This document shows, one piece after another, positions 18,519 through 27,050 of a stretch of DNA of 64,000 nucleotides. The notes under the pieces were generated by a model. The model was not told the origin of the DNA and searched no databases. It worked only from the letters and a program-made list of their open reading frames with translations. The stretch comes from Alphaproteobacteria bacterium LSUCC0684. GTDB taxonomy: Bacteria > Pseudomonadota > Alphaproteobacteria > Puniceispirillales > UBA1172. How positions within the stretch are numbered: the first letter of the stretch is position 1; each line of letters starts with the position of its first letter. Location of the stretch: positions 2,193,501 to 2,257,500 of the forward strand of contig CP166130.1 in assembly GCA_041228335.1 (NCBI GenBank). Direction: 5' to 3'. Both the position numbers and the translations under genes were made by a program.

Positions 18519-18752
18519 TTACTTTTTGAGGATGACGCCGGGGTTGTGATCCGGCGTGCCAATAAACTCAATGCCTTGATGCTCCAGTGCAATTCTGACC
18601 TTTGCAAGATTTCCAGCTCTGTCGGCTGGCACTTCGTCTTGAGCTTCATAACGAATTAAAGTTCGCTGGTTAACACCTGAAATCTTTTCAAGATCAGAAA
18701 GAGTTATATCCAGCAAAGCTCGCGCTGCTCTGATTTGTGCACCTGTAATCAA
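18519..18752 (-). CDS. XRE-like helix-turn-helix regulator, module A
   Basis: 77 residues. QIRAARALLDITLSDLEKIS and VNQRTLIRYE form an XRE/Cro-type HTH in the first 40 residues. The C-terminus GIEFIGTPDHNPGVILKK parallels the module B protein (GIEF.G.P..NPGVIL). The start is TTG 18752 with AAAGG 7 bases upstream; the module B homologue also starts with TTG ATT. It probably represses its own promoter and the divergent recombinase from the palindrome in the 44-bp gap. Confidence 0.85.
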   Translation of the reverse strand: MITGAQIRAARALLDITLSDLEKISGVNQRTLIRYEAQDEVPADRAGNLAKVRIALEHQGIEFIGTPDHNPGVILKK

Positions 18753-18769
18753 TTTTAAACCTTTATTAG

Positions 18770-18786
18770 TGTCATATTTTATGACA
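18770..18786. promoter_or_regulatory. Palindrome between XRE and recombinase genes, module A
   Basis: TGTCATA-TTT-TATGACA, a perfect 7-base inverted repeat in the 44-bp gap between the divergent XRE-like and recombinase starts. Its position, covering most of the room for both promoters, suggests an operator for the XRE-like protein; a recombinase site is the alternative. Confidence 0.55.
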
Positions 18787-18796
18787 TAATAATTAT

Positions 18797-19696
18797 ATGC
18801 TTGATGCTATTACAAAACCTGATTGGCGAGAGGATTTCAAGAGGCTTGATGGTGCCTACGCGCCGGCAACGCTTCGAAGCTACTTCGCCTGCTATGCTGC
18901 ATTCGAGCAATGGGCAGTTGATCGCGGGTATACGCCTCTTCCTGCGAGGCCATCACTCGTCGCCGCGTATATCCAGTCAACATCTCACGATCTGAAACCT
19001 TCCACGCTTCGCAACAGGGTATGCGCCATCCGTAAAATCCACCTCCTCACAGGCCATGACGATCCAACCTATGGAGAGTTGGTAAATCTAGCCATGCGAA
19101 GGGTTCGAAGGAAAATGATTGCAAGACCCAAACAGGCGAAGGGTATCACACCGGAGTTGCTGCGAGACATCATCAACCATCAGCCAGAAAATGCCCTTGG
19201 TATTAGAAACAAAGCCCTCCTCCATGTGGGGTATGACATTCTTGCGAGGAGGTCTGAGCTGACAGCGCTCAAAATTACTGACCTTGAATTTATGGGCGAC
19301 GGCGCAGCGAAGGTAATTGTCCGGCGCAGCAAGGCCGACCCGTATGGAGTTGGCAGGAGCGCGCATATCAGTAAAGACTGCACCGAAATACTGAAAAAAT
19401 GGATTGAGCACCGCAACACTAATGCTGACTGGCTGTTCCAGCCTGTTTACAAGGGTGTTGCCATACCGAGATCGATTTCCTGCACCACAGTGAAGAGGCT
19501 TATCAAAAATTCGCTTAAGGAGATGGGCATCGAAGATGCAGATGCCTATTCAGGGCACTCGCTTAGGGTTGGCGCCGCACAGGAGTTGTTGCGGCGCGGG
19601 CACGCCACGTCAGCCATCATGCGCGCAGGCGGTTGGAAGAGCGTCAATGTGCTGGCTCGATATCTTGAAGAGGCAGAGGTCAATGTATGGATGTGA
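18797..19696 (+). CDS. Cre-like tyrosine recombinase, module A
   Basis: 299 residues. Catalytic residues are all visible: Arg in LARRSEL (about 152), Lys about 179 in RRSKAD, His254 and Arg257 in GHSLRVGAA, Trp280 in AGGWKS and nucleophile Tyr289 in ARYLEE. The spacing and the GHS-RVGAA..L...G....IM.AGGW run resemble P1 Cre more than phage lambda integrase. Residues 15-110 are the SAM-like DNA-binding domain, and there is no separate arm-binding domain. Intact. Likely a site-specific recombinase, with its target unknown. Confidence 0.9.
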   Translation: MLDAITKPDWREDFKRLDGAYAPATLRSYFACYAAFEQWAVDRGYTPLPARPSLVAAYIQSTSHDLKPSTLRNRVCAIRKIHLLTGHDDPTYGELVNLAMRRVRRKMIARPKQAKGITPELLRDIINHQPENALGIRNKALLHVGYDILARRSELTALKITDLEFMGDGAAKVIVRRSKADPYGVGRSAHISKDCTEILKKWIEHRNTNADWLFQPVYKGVAIPRSISCTTVKRLIKNSLKEMGIEDADAYSGHSLRVGAAQELLRRGHATSAIMRAGGWKSVNVLARYLEEAEVNVWM

Positions 19697-19847
19697 TCCT
19701 TAGGTTTTTGAGAAAGTTTTTTCAAGCCTCTAATTGAAAGGCTCTGCAGCAAGTTTGATGCCTAAAGTTGAATGAAACCCATCTCTTCTGGCATTTCCAT
19801 TTTTGTGCATGTATAAAAATGAGGTGCTTTGACGTGCTGAGGAAATA

Positions 19848-21254
19848 ATGCCAACAATCATCCCGGTCATTTTATGCGGCGGCAGCGGCGAGCGGCTCTG
19901 GCCCCTCTCCCGCAAGAGCTACCCCAAGCAGTTCCTTGACCTCATCGGTGACGGCAGCCTTTTTCAGCAGGCGGCGACACGTCTTGGCGGGGTTGCACCG
20001 CTCGTGATTACCGGCGATGACTACCGCTTCATAGCCCGCCAGCAGCTGCAGGAAGCGGGGGTTTCCGATGCCAAGGTGATGATCGAGCCTGAGGGCAAGA
20101 ACACCGCACCGGCGATCCTCGCCGCGGCCTGCCACCTTGCCGCCAATGACGCGCAGGCGATCATGATGGTGATGCCGTCGGACCACTACATCCTCGATGC
20201 CAAAGCGTTTGCGGCGATGGCAGAGAAAGCGGCGGCCAATCTTGGTAAGGGGCTGATCATATGTTTCGGGATCAAGCCCGACCGGCCGGAGACAGGATAT
20301 GGATATATCAGGCTGGGGGATTGGGGCGGCGCGATCACGCCGGTTAAGGCTTTCACCGAAAAACCTAATGCTGAGATGGCCGAGGCCTTTATTGAAGATG
20401 GCAGTTATCTCTGGAATGCGGGGATCTTCATGATGCGGGCCGGTGCGTTACTTGATCTCGCGGCAGAGCTCCAGCCAGAGATGCTGGAGGCGGTGCGGCG
20501 TGCGGTCGAAAACTCGGCCAGGGATCTTGATTTTCTGCGGCTTGACCCGGCGGCGTGGAGTGAAGTGCAATCGGAAAGCTTTGATTATGCCTTCATGGAA
20601 AAAGCGCCGCAGATTGGATGCATGGCGTTCAGCGGCGCATGGTCTGATCTCGGCGACTGGCAGGCGGTGGCGCGCGAGCAGGCGGTGGATGGCGCGGGCA
20701 ATATCCTCCATGGCGCGGCGCACCAGATCGACAGCGAAAACACTCTCCTATGGGCTGCGAAGGAGAGCCAGGTGCTGACGGGCATTGGCCTTAAAGACGT
20801 GATGGCGGTGGCGATGGGCGATGCCGTGATGGTGGCAGACCGGGCGCGGGCGCAAGACGTCAAGGCCATTGTGGCCAAGCTGAAAGACGGCGGGGTGGAT
20901 CAGGCCATATCAAGGGAACGGGAGAACCGGCCCTGGGGATGGTTTGAGACGATCGCAAGAAGCGAGCATTTCCATGCCAAGATCCTCCATGTTGATCCGG
21001 ACGGACGACTTTCGCTCCAGAGCCACCGGCACCGGTCTGAGCATTGGGTGGTGGTGAAGGGTGTCGCCACCGTGGTGCGCGGGGATGAGGAATTTGTGCT
21101 GCAGGCGAATGAGAGCATCTATATCCATGTTGGTGAGAAGCACCAGCTCAGGAATGAGGGTTCGGGTGAGCTTGAGATCATCGAGGTCCAGACGGGGAGC
21201 TATTTCGGGGAGGATGATATCGTGAGGTTTGATGATTTATATTTGCGAGAATGA
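19848..21254 (+). CDS. manC: Mannose-1-phosphate guanylyltransferase / mannose-6-phosphate isomerase (copy 1)
   Basis: 468 residues. The N-terminal domain makes GDP-mannose from mannose-1-phosphate and GTP (CGGSGERLWPLSR near residue 10, PSDHYI, FTEKP, YLWNAGIFM). The C-terminal cupin is the phosphomannose isomerase (NRPWGWFE, HRHRSEHW, EKHQL). GAGGAAATA before ATG 19848 is a good ribosome site. GC-rich and resident-looking, but separated from gmd/fcl by the toxin-antitoxin genes, galE and module A. A second manC lies at 27051. Confidence 0.95.
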   Translation: MPTIIPVILCGGSGERLWPLSRKSYPKQFLDLIGDGSLFQQAATRLGGVAPLVITGDDYRFIARQQLQEAGVSDAKVMIEPEGKNTAPAILAAACHLAANDAQAIMMVMPSDHYILDAKAFAAMAEKAAANLGKGLIICFGIKPDRPETGYGYIRLGDWGGAITPVKAFTEKPNAEMAEAFIEDGSYLWNAGIFMMRAGALLDLAAELQPEMLEAVRRAVENSARDLDFLRLDPAAWSEVQSESFDYAFMEKAPQIGCMAFSGAWSDLGDWQAVAREQAVDGAGNILHGAAHQIDSENTLLWAAKESQVLTGIGLKDVMAVAMGDAVMVADRARAQDVKAIVAKLKDGGVDQAISRERENRPWGWFETIARSEHFHAKILHVDPDGRLSLQSHRHRSEHWVVVKGVATVVRGDEEFVLQANESIYIHVGEKHQLRNEGSGELEIIEVQTGSYFGEDDIVRFDDLYLRE

Positions 21255-21284
21255 AGTTATTAACTCCATTTTTATCGATAGCCA

Positions 21285-21331
21285 TTGACATCTTAAAGCC
21301 TTGCGTTCAATCTCTGAACACGTATTGAACG
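21285..21331 (+). promoter_or_regulatory. Leader of marR-rfaH operon: TTGACA and inverted repeat
   Basis: A perfect TTGACA at 21285-21290 could be a -35 box, although the matching -10 is poor (TTCAAT at 21306-21311). CGTTCAAT (21304-21311) and ATTGAACG (21324-21331) form a perfect 8-base inverted repeat with 12 bases between them. This may be the operator of the MarR-type product or a leader hairpin 22 bases before the ops-like site. Confidence 0.45.
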
Positions 21332-21353
21332 GCTTGGGATGTTTCTCATGTCG

Positions 21354-21365
21354 TGCGGTAGCGTG
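21354..21365 (+). promoter_or_regulatory. ops-like element in leader of the rfaH-like operon
   Basis: TGCGGTAGCGTG matches 11 of 12 positions of the E. coli ops element (GGCGGTAGCGTG), which pauses RNA polymerase and recruits RfaH. It lies 40 bases before the MarR-type start, on the coding strand, in untranslated leader. The same operon encodes an RfaH-like protein, so the site suggests autoregulation and antitermination into the downstream polysaccharide genes. Function is inferred from similarity to the enterobacterial signal. Confidence 0.65.
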
Positions 21366-21405
21366 AATACATTTTGAAAGCATCTTCCTGAAGGCTCATT
21401 CGGTC

Positions 21406-21738
21406 ATGCAACGAGAACTCGAAATCAGATTGATGAACGCCCTTGAAACGGAGCCAAGGCAATCGCAACGCCGCCTTTCTGAGGCCTGTGATGTGAGCCT
21501 TGGGACAATTCATTTCTGCCTCAATGCATTGATCGAAAAAGGCTTTGTCAAAGCACAGAATTTCAGGAACGCGAAAAATAAACTGGCCTATGCTTATGTT
21601 CTGACACCTTCAGGCATCAATCACAAACGGAAGATCACCATCGCATTTTTGAAAAGAAAGAAGCGCGAATTCGACACCCTGAAAAAGGAAATAGCATTGC
21701 TTGAAAATGACCTGAAGCAAAGAGAGCGCCAAGGATGA
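21406..21738 (+). CDS. EPS-associated MarR-family regulator
   Basis: 110 residues with a winged-helix domain: RQSQRRLSEACDVSLGTIHF, then LIEKGFVKAQNF and a C-terminal basic coiled segment (KRKKREFDTLKKEI). It matches the small MarR-type regulators found beside exopolysaccharide genes. Its stop overlaps the start of the RfaH-like gene by four bases. It probably acts on the inverted repeat in its own leader. Confidence 0.85.
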   Translation: MQRELEIRLMNALETEPRQSQRRLSEACDVSLGTIHFCLNALIEKGFVKAQNFRNAKNKLAYAYVLTPSGINHKRKITIAFLKRKKREFDTLKKEIALLENDLKQRERQG

Positions 21739-22244
21739 GCCTGAGCACCGACAAAATATGGGCGGCCGTGAACGTGAAGCCGAACCAGGCCAATAAAGCC
21801 GAGGCAAACCTGACGCAGCAGGGGTTTGATTTTCTCGCGCCAAGGATCAACGTTACAAAACGGCAGCAGAACAGGTTTATCAACCGATTGGATCTGTTTT
21901 TCCCGGGCTATATCTTTGTCCATATTGACACCACCACCGATGATGCCCGCAAGGTGCGCTCGACTTACGGTGTTTCCAATATCGTCAGGGTTGGGGATCG
22001 CATCGGCGCACTACCCGACGCCTTTATTGAAGCGATGAGCAACAGCACCCATGAAATCCACAATCAGACCAGTATTGACCTTACCCCGGGACAGAAGGTG
22101 GAGATTGCCAGGGGCCCGTTTGCAGGGCTTGTTGCCGAACTTATCAGGGTGGATGCCAACCAGCGCGTCAAATGCCTCTTTGATTTGATATCCGGGAAAG
22201 TCAGCGTATCGCTCGCCGCTAAAGATCTGATTTTGGTTGAGTAA
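21735..22244 (+). CDS. RfaH/NusG-like transcription antiterminator
   Basis: 169 residues. Residues about 8-105 are an NGN domain (WAAVNVKPNQANKAEANL, FFPGYIFVHID, VSNIVRVGD), and residues about 118-169 are a KOW domain (TPGQKVEIARGPFAGLVAEL). Specialised NusG paralogues of this type keep RNA polymerase moving through long polysaccharide operons after loading at ops. Coupled to marR. The downstream run of plus-strand genes from 22.4 kb is the natural target. The true NusG would be elsewhere in the genome. Confidence 0.88.
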   Translation: MSLSTDKIWAAVNVKPNQANKAEANLTQQGFDFLAPRINVTKRQQNRFINRLDLFFPGYIFVHIDTTTDDARKVRSTYGVSNIVRVGDRIGALPDAFIEAMSNSTHEIHNQTSIDLTPGQKVEIARGPFAGLVAELIRVDANQRVKCLFDLISGKVSVSLAAKDLILVE

Positions 22245-22263
22245 GTGTCCTTAATCTTAATTT

Positions 22264-22291
22264 CTGCCCGGTAATGGGATTTAGCGGGCAG
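22264..22291 (+). other. Hairpin after the rfaH-like gene
   Basis: CTGCCCG (22264-22270) and CGGGCAG (22285-22291) form a 7-base-pair stem with a 14-base loop, 20 bases after the rfaH-like stop. There is no following T-run, so it is not a convincing intrinsic terminator; it could be a pause or weak termination site within reach of the antiterminator. The remaining 127 bases before cysQ show nothing clear. Confidence 0.4.
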
Positions 22292-22418
22292 TCAGGTGCT
22301 GGAATGTACAGAGTTTATGATGGCTGCAATGATTGAATGCGATAATAGCCATTATCGGTATTTTTGCATCAGTATGACTCAAGCGCCACTTAAAACCATA
22401 ATAATTAATTAAATCAAT

Positions 22419-23198
22419 ATGTTAACTAACGTTCAAAAAAGAGCCGTGATTGACTTGGCAAAAGCTGCCGGCGAGAAAATCATGGCGATTTACGCGCACG
22501 ATTTTGATGTTCATTATAAAGACGACTCTAGTCCCTTAACCCAAGCTGACCTAGCTTCGCATCACTGCATTGTTGATGGATTAAGCGAGTTAACACCGCA
22601 GATACCCGTACTTTCAGAAGAGTCATCAGGCGACGAAAAGCGTAACCGCATGAGTTGGGAAACCTACTGGCTGATTGACCCGCTTGATGGTACGAAAGAG
22701 TTTGTCAAAAAGAACGGCGAATTCACGGTTAACATCGCGCTAGTGACTAATCATCAACCAGTGTTCGGTGTTGTTTATGCACCTGCACTTGAGGTGACGT
22801 ATTGGGGCGGTAAATCTTCGGGTGCTTTTAAAGCCGAAGGCGGCATTGAGCAAGCCATAACAGTTAGACCGAGATCTGCAAACAGTGCTGATTGGGTCGT
22901 GGTGGGTAGTCGATCGCATCAGTCAGATGAGTTTAAAGCCTTCATGAAAGACTATGCGGATGCTGAGATTGTTTCGATGGGAAGCTCATTGAAACTGTGT
23001 CTTGTTGCAGAGGGTAAAGCCGATTTATATCCACGACTTGGGTTGACCTCTGAGTGGGATACCGCCGCATCTCAGGCCGTGGTTGAAGCCGCTGGCGGTC
23101 AAGTATTGGCTTTTCCTGAAATGAAGCCGCTTGGCTGTAATCAAAACGCAAACTCGTTATTAAATCCTCATTTTTTAGTGTGCGCATCGCCGCTGTAA
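22419..23198 (+). CDS. cysQ: 3'(2'),5'-bisphosphate nucleotidase CysQ
   Basis: 259 residues of the inositol-monophosphatase fold. VLSEESSGDE and WLIDPLDGTKEFVKKNGEFT are the metal-binding motifs, and SEWDTAASQAVVEAAGG is the C-terminal one. CysQ hydrolyses PAP (adenosine 3',5'-bisphosphate), the by-product of PAPS-dependent sulfation. Followed after 15 bases by cysC, so the pair makes and recycles sulfate donor. Base composition here switches from the GC-rich alphaproteobacterial style to one more like a gammaproteobacterium. A paralogue at 41382 sits in the phosphoramidate set. Confidence 0.92.
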   Translation: MLTNVQKRAVIDLAKAAGEKIMAIYAHDFDVHYKDDSSPLTQADLASHHCIVDGLSELTPQIPVLSEESSGDEKRNRMSWETYWLIDPLDGTKEFVKKNGEFTVNIALVTNHQPVFGVVYAPALEVTYWGGKSSGAFKAEGGIEQAITVRPRSANSADWVVVGSRSHQSDEFKAFMKDYADAEIVSMGSSLKLCLVAEGKADLYPRLGLTSEWDTAASQAVVEAAGGQVLAFPEMKPLGCNQNANSLLNPHFLVCASPL

Positions 23199-23213
23199 TT
23201 GCTTAAGAAGGCT

Positions 23214-23822
23214 ATGAATAATAAAAGTACAAATGTAGTCTGGGAGAAGTCACTGATCACACGACAAGATCGTGAAGCGCTGAATGGACATAAGTCTTTT
23301 GTGCTTTGGTTTACCGGTCTGTCAGGTTCAGGTAAGTCAACGCTTGCACATGCCGTTGAGAAAAAACTTCATGAGAAAGGCTGTCGCACCTTTGTGCTAG
23401 ATGGGGATAACGTGCGACATGGTCTGTCGTCGAACTTAAGCTTTTCAGAGGACGACAGAAAAGAAAACATACGCCGCATTGGGGAAGCCGCAAAGCTAAT
23501 GACCGAAGCAGGCATCATTGCTTTAACGGCATTCATTAGCCCATTTAGAGCTGACCGTGAGATGGCGAGAAACCTATTTCCTCATGGTGAGTTTATTGAG
23601 GTGTATTGCAATGCCTCGCTAGAGGTTTGTGAAAGTCGTGATGTTAAAGGGCTATACAAAAAAGCAAGGGCTGGCGAGATAAAAAATTACACGGGTGTCG
23701 ATTCCCCCTATGAAGCCCCCATTAATCCAGAGATATCAGTGGCATCGGGTTCTGAGGAACTTGATCTATGTGTTGAGCAGATCCTAGAGACTCTAAGAAC
23801 CAAAGGGTTAATTTCTTCATGA
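23214..23822 (+). CDS. cysC: Adenylylsulfate (APS) kinase CysC
   Basis: About 202 residues. [16 protein letters not shown] is the P-loop, [11 protein letters not shown] contacts [16 protein letters not shown] carries the conserved Ser-Pro-Phe-Arg, and [17 protein letters not shown] is the lid. It phosphorylates APS to PAPS. Start ATG 23214 has AAGAAGG upstream; TTG 23199 is unlikely. No sulfurylase (cysD/cysN) is seen here, so APS comes from elsewhere. The PAPS user is probably the sulfotransferase at 53893. Confidence 0.94.
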   Translation: MNNKSTNVVWEKSLITRQDREALNGHKSFVLWFTGLSGSGKSTLAHAVEKKLHEKGCRTFVLDGDNVRHGLSSNLSFSEDDRKENIRRIGEAAKLMTEAGIIALTAFISPFRADREMARNLFPHGEFIEVYCNASLEVCESRDVKGLYKKARAGEIKNYTGVDSPYEAPINPEISVASGSEELDLCVEQILETLRTKGLISS

Positions 23823-24988
23823 AAATTGCGGTTGTGGGTACAGGCTATGTGGGACTCTCTAATGCAGTGTTATTAGCGCAGCATCATGATGTGGTTGCCC
23901 TCGATATCATTCCAGAAAAAGTCGAGCTGATTAACCAGCATAAATCACCCATCGTCGATGCCGAGATTGAAGATTTTCTAGCGAATCGTGAGCTGAATCT
24001 CAAAGCAACAACAGATAAGCAAGAAGCGTACTCGGGCGCTGAGTATGTCGTGATTGCCACACCAACAGACTATGACCCAGTAACCAATTACTTTAACACC
24101 GGGTCGGTTGAAGCAGTTATTCGTGATGTGAAGAGCGTGAATCCTGAGGCGGTGATGATTATCAAGTCAACGATCCCAGTGGGCTATACGCAGAAGCTAA
24201 TGGATAGTACGGACTGTAAGAATCTTATCTTCTCGCCAGAGTTTTTGCGTGAAGGGAAAGCGCTTTATGACAACCTGTATCCATCCCGCATTATTGTGGG
24301 GGAGCGATCAGATCGCGCCCAAAGGTTTGCTGATTTGTTGGTAGAGGGTGCTATCAAGAAAGATATTGATGTCTTACTTACTGACCCAACTGAAGCAGAA
24401 GCGATCAAGCTGTTTGCCAATACCTATCTTGCGATGCGTGTTGCCTACTTCAATGAGCTCGATACCTATGCTGCAGTGCATGGCTTAGATAGTCGTCAGA
24501 TCATCGAAGGTGTCGGGCTAGATCCGCGTATTGGGTCTCATTACAACAATCCAAGCTTTGGTTATGGTGGCTATTGCTTGCCAAAAGATACCAAGCAGCT
24601 TCGTGCAAATTACAGTGAAGTACCACAGAACTTGATCCAAGCGATTGTGGACTCAAATACCACGCGTAAGGATTTTGTTGCTGATAGCATTATTGCAAGG
24701 CAGCCAAAGATTGTAGGTGTGTATCGTCTGATTATGAAATCAGGCTCAGATAACTTCCGTGCATCGTCAATCCAAGGCGTGATGAAGCGCATCAAAGCAA
24801 AAGGAATTGAGGTTGTTGTATACGAGCCAGTGCTGACCGAAGATGAGTTCTTTAATTCGCGAGTGATAAAAGATCTCGAAGAATTCAAAAAGATCAGTGA
24901 TGTGATCATTGCGAATCGTAGGAGCGATGAGCTCGCTGATGTGGATGCGAAGATTTATACCCGCGATTTGTTTGGGGGTGATGCATGA
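23819..24988 (+). CDS. ugd: UDP-glucose 6-dehydrogenase
   Basis: 389 residues, the length of E. coli Ugd. [17 protein letters not shown] is the NAD fold, [12 protein letters not shown] is conserved, and the catalytic Cys is in [12 protein letters not shown]. It oxidises UDP-glucose to UDP-glucuronate, an acidic precursor for capsule or exopolysaccharide. Overlaps the cysC stop (ATGA) and the next gene by four bases, so it belongs to one tightly packed operon. Confidence 0.94.
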   Translation: MKIAVVGTGYVGLSNAVLLAQHHDVVALDIIPEKVELINQHKSPIVDAEIEDFLANRELNLKATTDKQEAYSGAEYVVIATPTDYDPVTNYFNTGSVEAVIRDVKSVNPEAVMIIKSTIPVGYTQKLMDSTDCKNLIFSPEFLREGKALYDNLYPSRIIVGERSDRAQRFADLLVEGAIKKDIDVLLTDPTEAEAIKLFANTYLAMRVAYFNELDTYAAVHGLDSRQIIEGVGLDPRIGSHYNNPSFGYGGYCLPKDTKQLRANYSEVPQNLIQAIVDSNTTRKDFVADSIIARQPKIVGVYRLIMKSGSDNFRASSIQGVMKRIKAKGIEVVVYEPVLTEDEFFNSRVIKDLEEFKKISDVIIANRRSDELADVDAKIYTRDLFGGDA

Positions 24989-25953
24989 AGATATTCATAG
25001 CAGGCCATCGCGGCATGGTGGGTTCGGCCATTCTCAGAAAGCTCGCCCTGGACCCCAACGTTGAAATCGTCACCCGTAATCGCAACGAACTTGATTTAAC
25101 CAATCAGTCTGCTGTGGATGCCTTTTTTGCCAATTCGAAGATAGACGAGGTCTATCTAGCCGCAGCTAAGGTCGGCGGCATATATGCTAATACTACTTTC
25201 CCTGCTGAATTTATTTATGAAAATATAATAGTAGAAGCTAATGTTATTAACTCTTCCTTCAAGCACGGTGTTAAAAAGTTGCTCTTTTTGGGCTCAAGTT
25301 GCATATACCCCAAGCTTGCTGATCAGCCGATGCGTGAGGAGGCCCTACTCACCGGCTCACTTGAGTATACCAATGAGCCCTACGCCATCGCGAAGATAGC
25401 CGGGATAAAGCTCTGTGAGAGTTACAACCGCCAGTACGGTAACTCACATGGGATCGATTACCGCAGCGTGATGCCAACTAACCTCTACGGCCCTGGTGAT
25501 AACTATCATCCAGAAAACTCTCACGTCATCCCTGCGCTGATTCGTCGGTTTCACGAGGCGAAGGTCAACGACGCACCTGAGGTAGCTATCTGGGGTAGCG
25601 GAACGCCCAAGCGTGAGTTTTTACACGTCGACGATATGGCCGCGGCGAGCATTCACGTGATGAATCTTGATAATGACCTTTACCAACAACACACTCAGCC
25701 GACGCTAAGTCACATTAATGTTGGCTATGGCAGTGATGTCAGTATCGCCGAGCTTGCTGTTTTGATCGGGGAAACCGTTGGCTACAAAGGTAGAATTATC
25801 TACGACAGCCGCAAGCCTGATGGCACACCGCGCAAGCTGATGGACAGTTCGCGTCTAAATACACTTGGGTGGCAGGCAAGCATCACTTTAGAAGAAGGCC
25901 TTGACTCGGCCTACAAAGATTTTTTGACAGCAGGAACACGTTTAGATGGATAA
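24985..25953 (+). CDS. fcl: GDP-L-fucose synthase (copy 2)
   Basis: 322 residues. [21 protein letters not shown] and [10 protein letters not shown] give the cofactor site, Ser and Tyr/Lys. It carries an additional stretch around [14 protein letters not shown] compared with copy 1 and differs throughout, so it has a separate origin. Gene order here is fcl then gmd, the reverse of copy 1. The gmd start lies 8 bases inside its 3' end. Confidence 0.94.
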   Translation: MKIFIAGHRGMVGSAILRKLALDPNVEIVTRNRNELDLTNQSAVDAFFANSKIDEVYLAAAKVGGIYANTTFPAEFIYENIIVEANVINSSFKHGVKKLLFLGSSCIYPKLADQPMREEALLTGSLEYTNEPYAIAKIAGIKLCESYNRQYGNSHGIDYRSVMPTNLYGPGDNYHPENSHVIPALIRRFHEAKVNDAPEVAIWGSGTPKREFLHVDDMAAASIHVMNLDNDLYQQHTQPTLSHINVGYGSDVSIAELAVLIGETVGYKGRIIYDSRKPDGTPRKLMDSSRLNTLGWQASITLEEGLDSAYKDFLTAGTRLDG

Positions 25954-27043
25954 CAAAGTCGCACTGATTACCGGTATCACAGGCCAAGATGGCGCCTACC
26001 TCGCAGAGTTTCTACTGGGTAAGGGTTATACGGTCCATGGCATTAAACGTCGCACCAGCTTATTCAACACCGATCGCATTGATCACCTTTACCGCGACCG
26101 TCACGAGAAAGACGTTAAGTTCTTTTTGCACCACGGCGACCTGACCGATAGCTCAAGCTTGATTCGTATTATCCAAGAGGTTCAGCCAGATGAGGTTTAC
26201 AACTTAGCTGCACAGAGCCACGTCGCGGTAAGTTTTGAAGAACCCGAATACACAGCTAACTCTGATGCACTGGGTGCGCTGCGTATTTTGGAAGCGATAC
26301 GAATCCTTGGCCTTGAAAAGAAAACTAAGTTCTACCAGGCGAGCACATCTGAGCTCTACGGCTTAGTGCAAGAGATTCCGCAGAAAGAAACCACGCCGTT
26401 TTATCCACGCAGTCCCTACGCGGTCGCGAAGCTATATGCCTACTGGATTACGGTTAATTATCGTGAAGCTTATGGCATGTACGCCTGTAACGGCATCCTG
26501 TTTAACCACGAATCTCCTATCCGAGGCGAGACCTTTGTTACCCGAAAGATTACCCGTGCGCTGGCGCGTATCAACTTGGGTCTTCAGGATTGTGTGTACC
26601 TGGGCAACATGGACGCCAAACGCGACTGGGGGCATGCCCGTGACTATGTGGAGATGCAGTGGTTGATGTTGCAGCAAGAAACGCCTGAAGACTTTGTTAT
26701 CGCTAGCGGCGTACAATACTCGGTTCGTGACTTTGTTAATGCGGCGGCTAAAGAGCTCGGCATGACAGTTCGCTGGGAAGGTTCTGGTGTCGATGAAAAA
26801 GGCTACTGGATCAAGGATGATGGTGAGGTGATGATCGTTGCGGTTGATCCACGCTACTTCAGACCAACCGAAGTTGAGACGCTCTTAGGTGATCCTTCTA
26901 ACGCAAAAGCTAAACTTGGCTGGGAGCCCAAGACCACCTTTGATGAGTTGGTGGCCGAGATGGTTCAGGAAGATCTTAAGATCGCAAAACGTGATGAGAT
27001 TGTAAAAGATCATGGTTTTGCCGTGATGGAATACAACGAATAA
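25946..27043 (+). CDS. gmd: GDP-mannose 4,6-dehydratase (copy 2)
   Basis: 365 residues, of the type found in enterobacterial colanic acid clusters. [25 protein letters not shown] and [14 protein letters not shown] hold the NADP turn and catalytic residues, and [14 protein letters not shown] is present. Makes GDP-4-keto-6-deoxymannose, which could feed both the adjacent fcl (fucose) and the perosamine-synthase-like gene at 31113. Redundant with the resident gmd at 12919. Confidence 0.95.
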   Translation: MDNKVALITGITGQDGAYLAEFLLGKGYTVHGIKRRTSLFNTDRIDHLYRDRHEKDVKFFLHHGDLTDSSSLIRIIQEVQPDEVYNLAAQSHVAVSFEEPEYTANSDALGALRILEAIRILGLEKKTKFYQASTSELYGLVQEIPQKETTPFYPRSPYAVAKLYAYWITVNYREAYGMYACNGILFNHESPIRGETFVTRKITRALARINLGLQDCVYLGNMDAKRDWGHARDYVEMQWLMLQQETPEDFVIASGVQYSVRDFVNAAAKELGMTVRWEGSGVDEKGYWIKDDGEVMIVAVDPRYFRPTEVETLLGDPSNAKAKLGWEPKTTFDELVAEMVQEDLKIAKRDEIVKDHGFAVMEYNE

Positions 27044-27050
27044 CGCTTCA

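Larger units (their letters stand above)
17399..19696. other. Integrase module A (recombinase, XRE, middle gene, ANKRNAQ gene)
   Basis: A self-contained four-gene unit. A Cre-like recombinase reads rightward (18797-19696). Reading leftward from the same 44-bp intergenic are an XRE-like gene (18752-18519), a broken middle gene (18389-17949) and an ANKRNAQ-type gene (17962-17399). Module B at 56500-58849 has the same gene order in mirror orientation. The two are strongly diverged in sequence, so this is recurrence of a module type rather than a recent duplication. I did not find attachment-site repeats by eye. Confidence 0.75.

Noticed and set aside
22264..22291. Intrinsic terminator after the rfaH-like gene
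   Set aside because: A stem is present but no T-run follows, so it is listed only as a hairpin.
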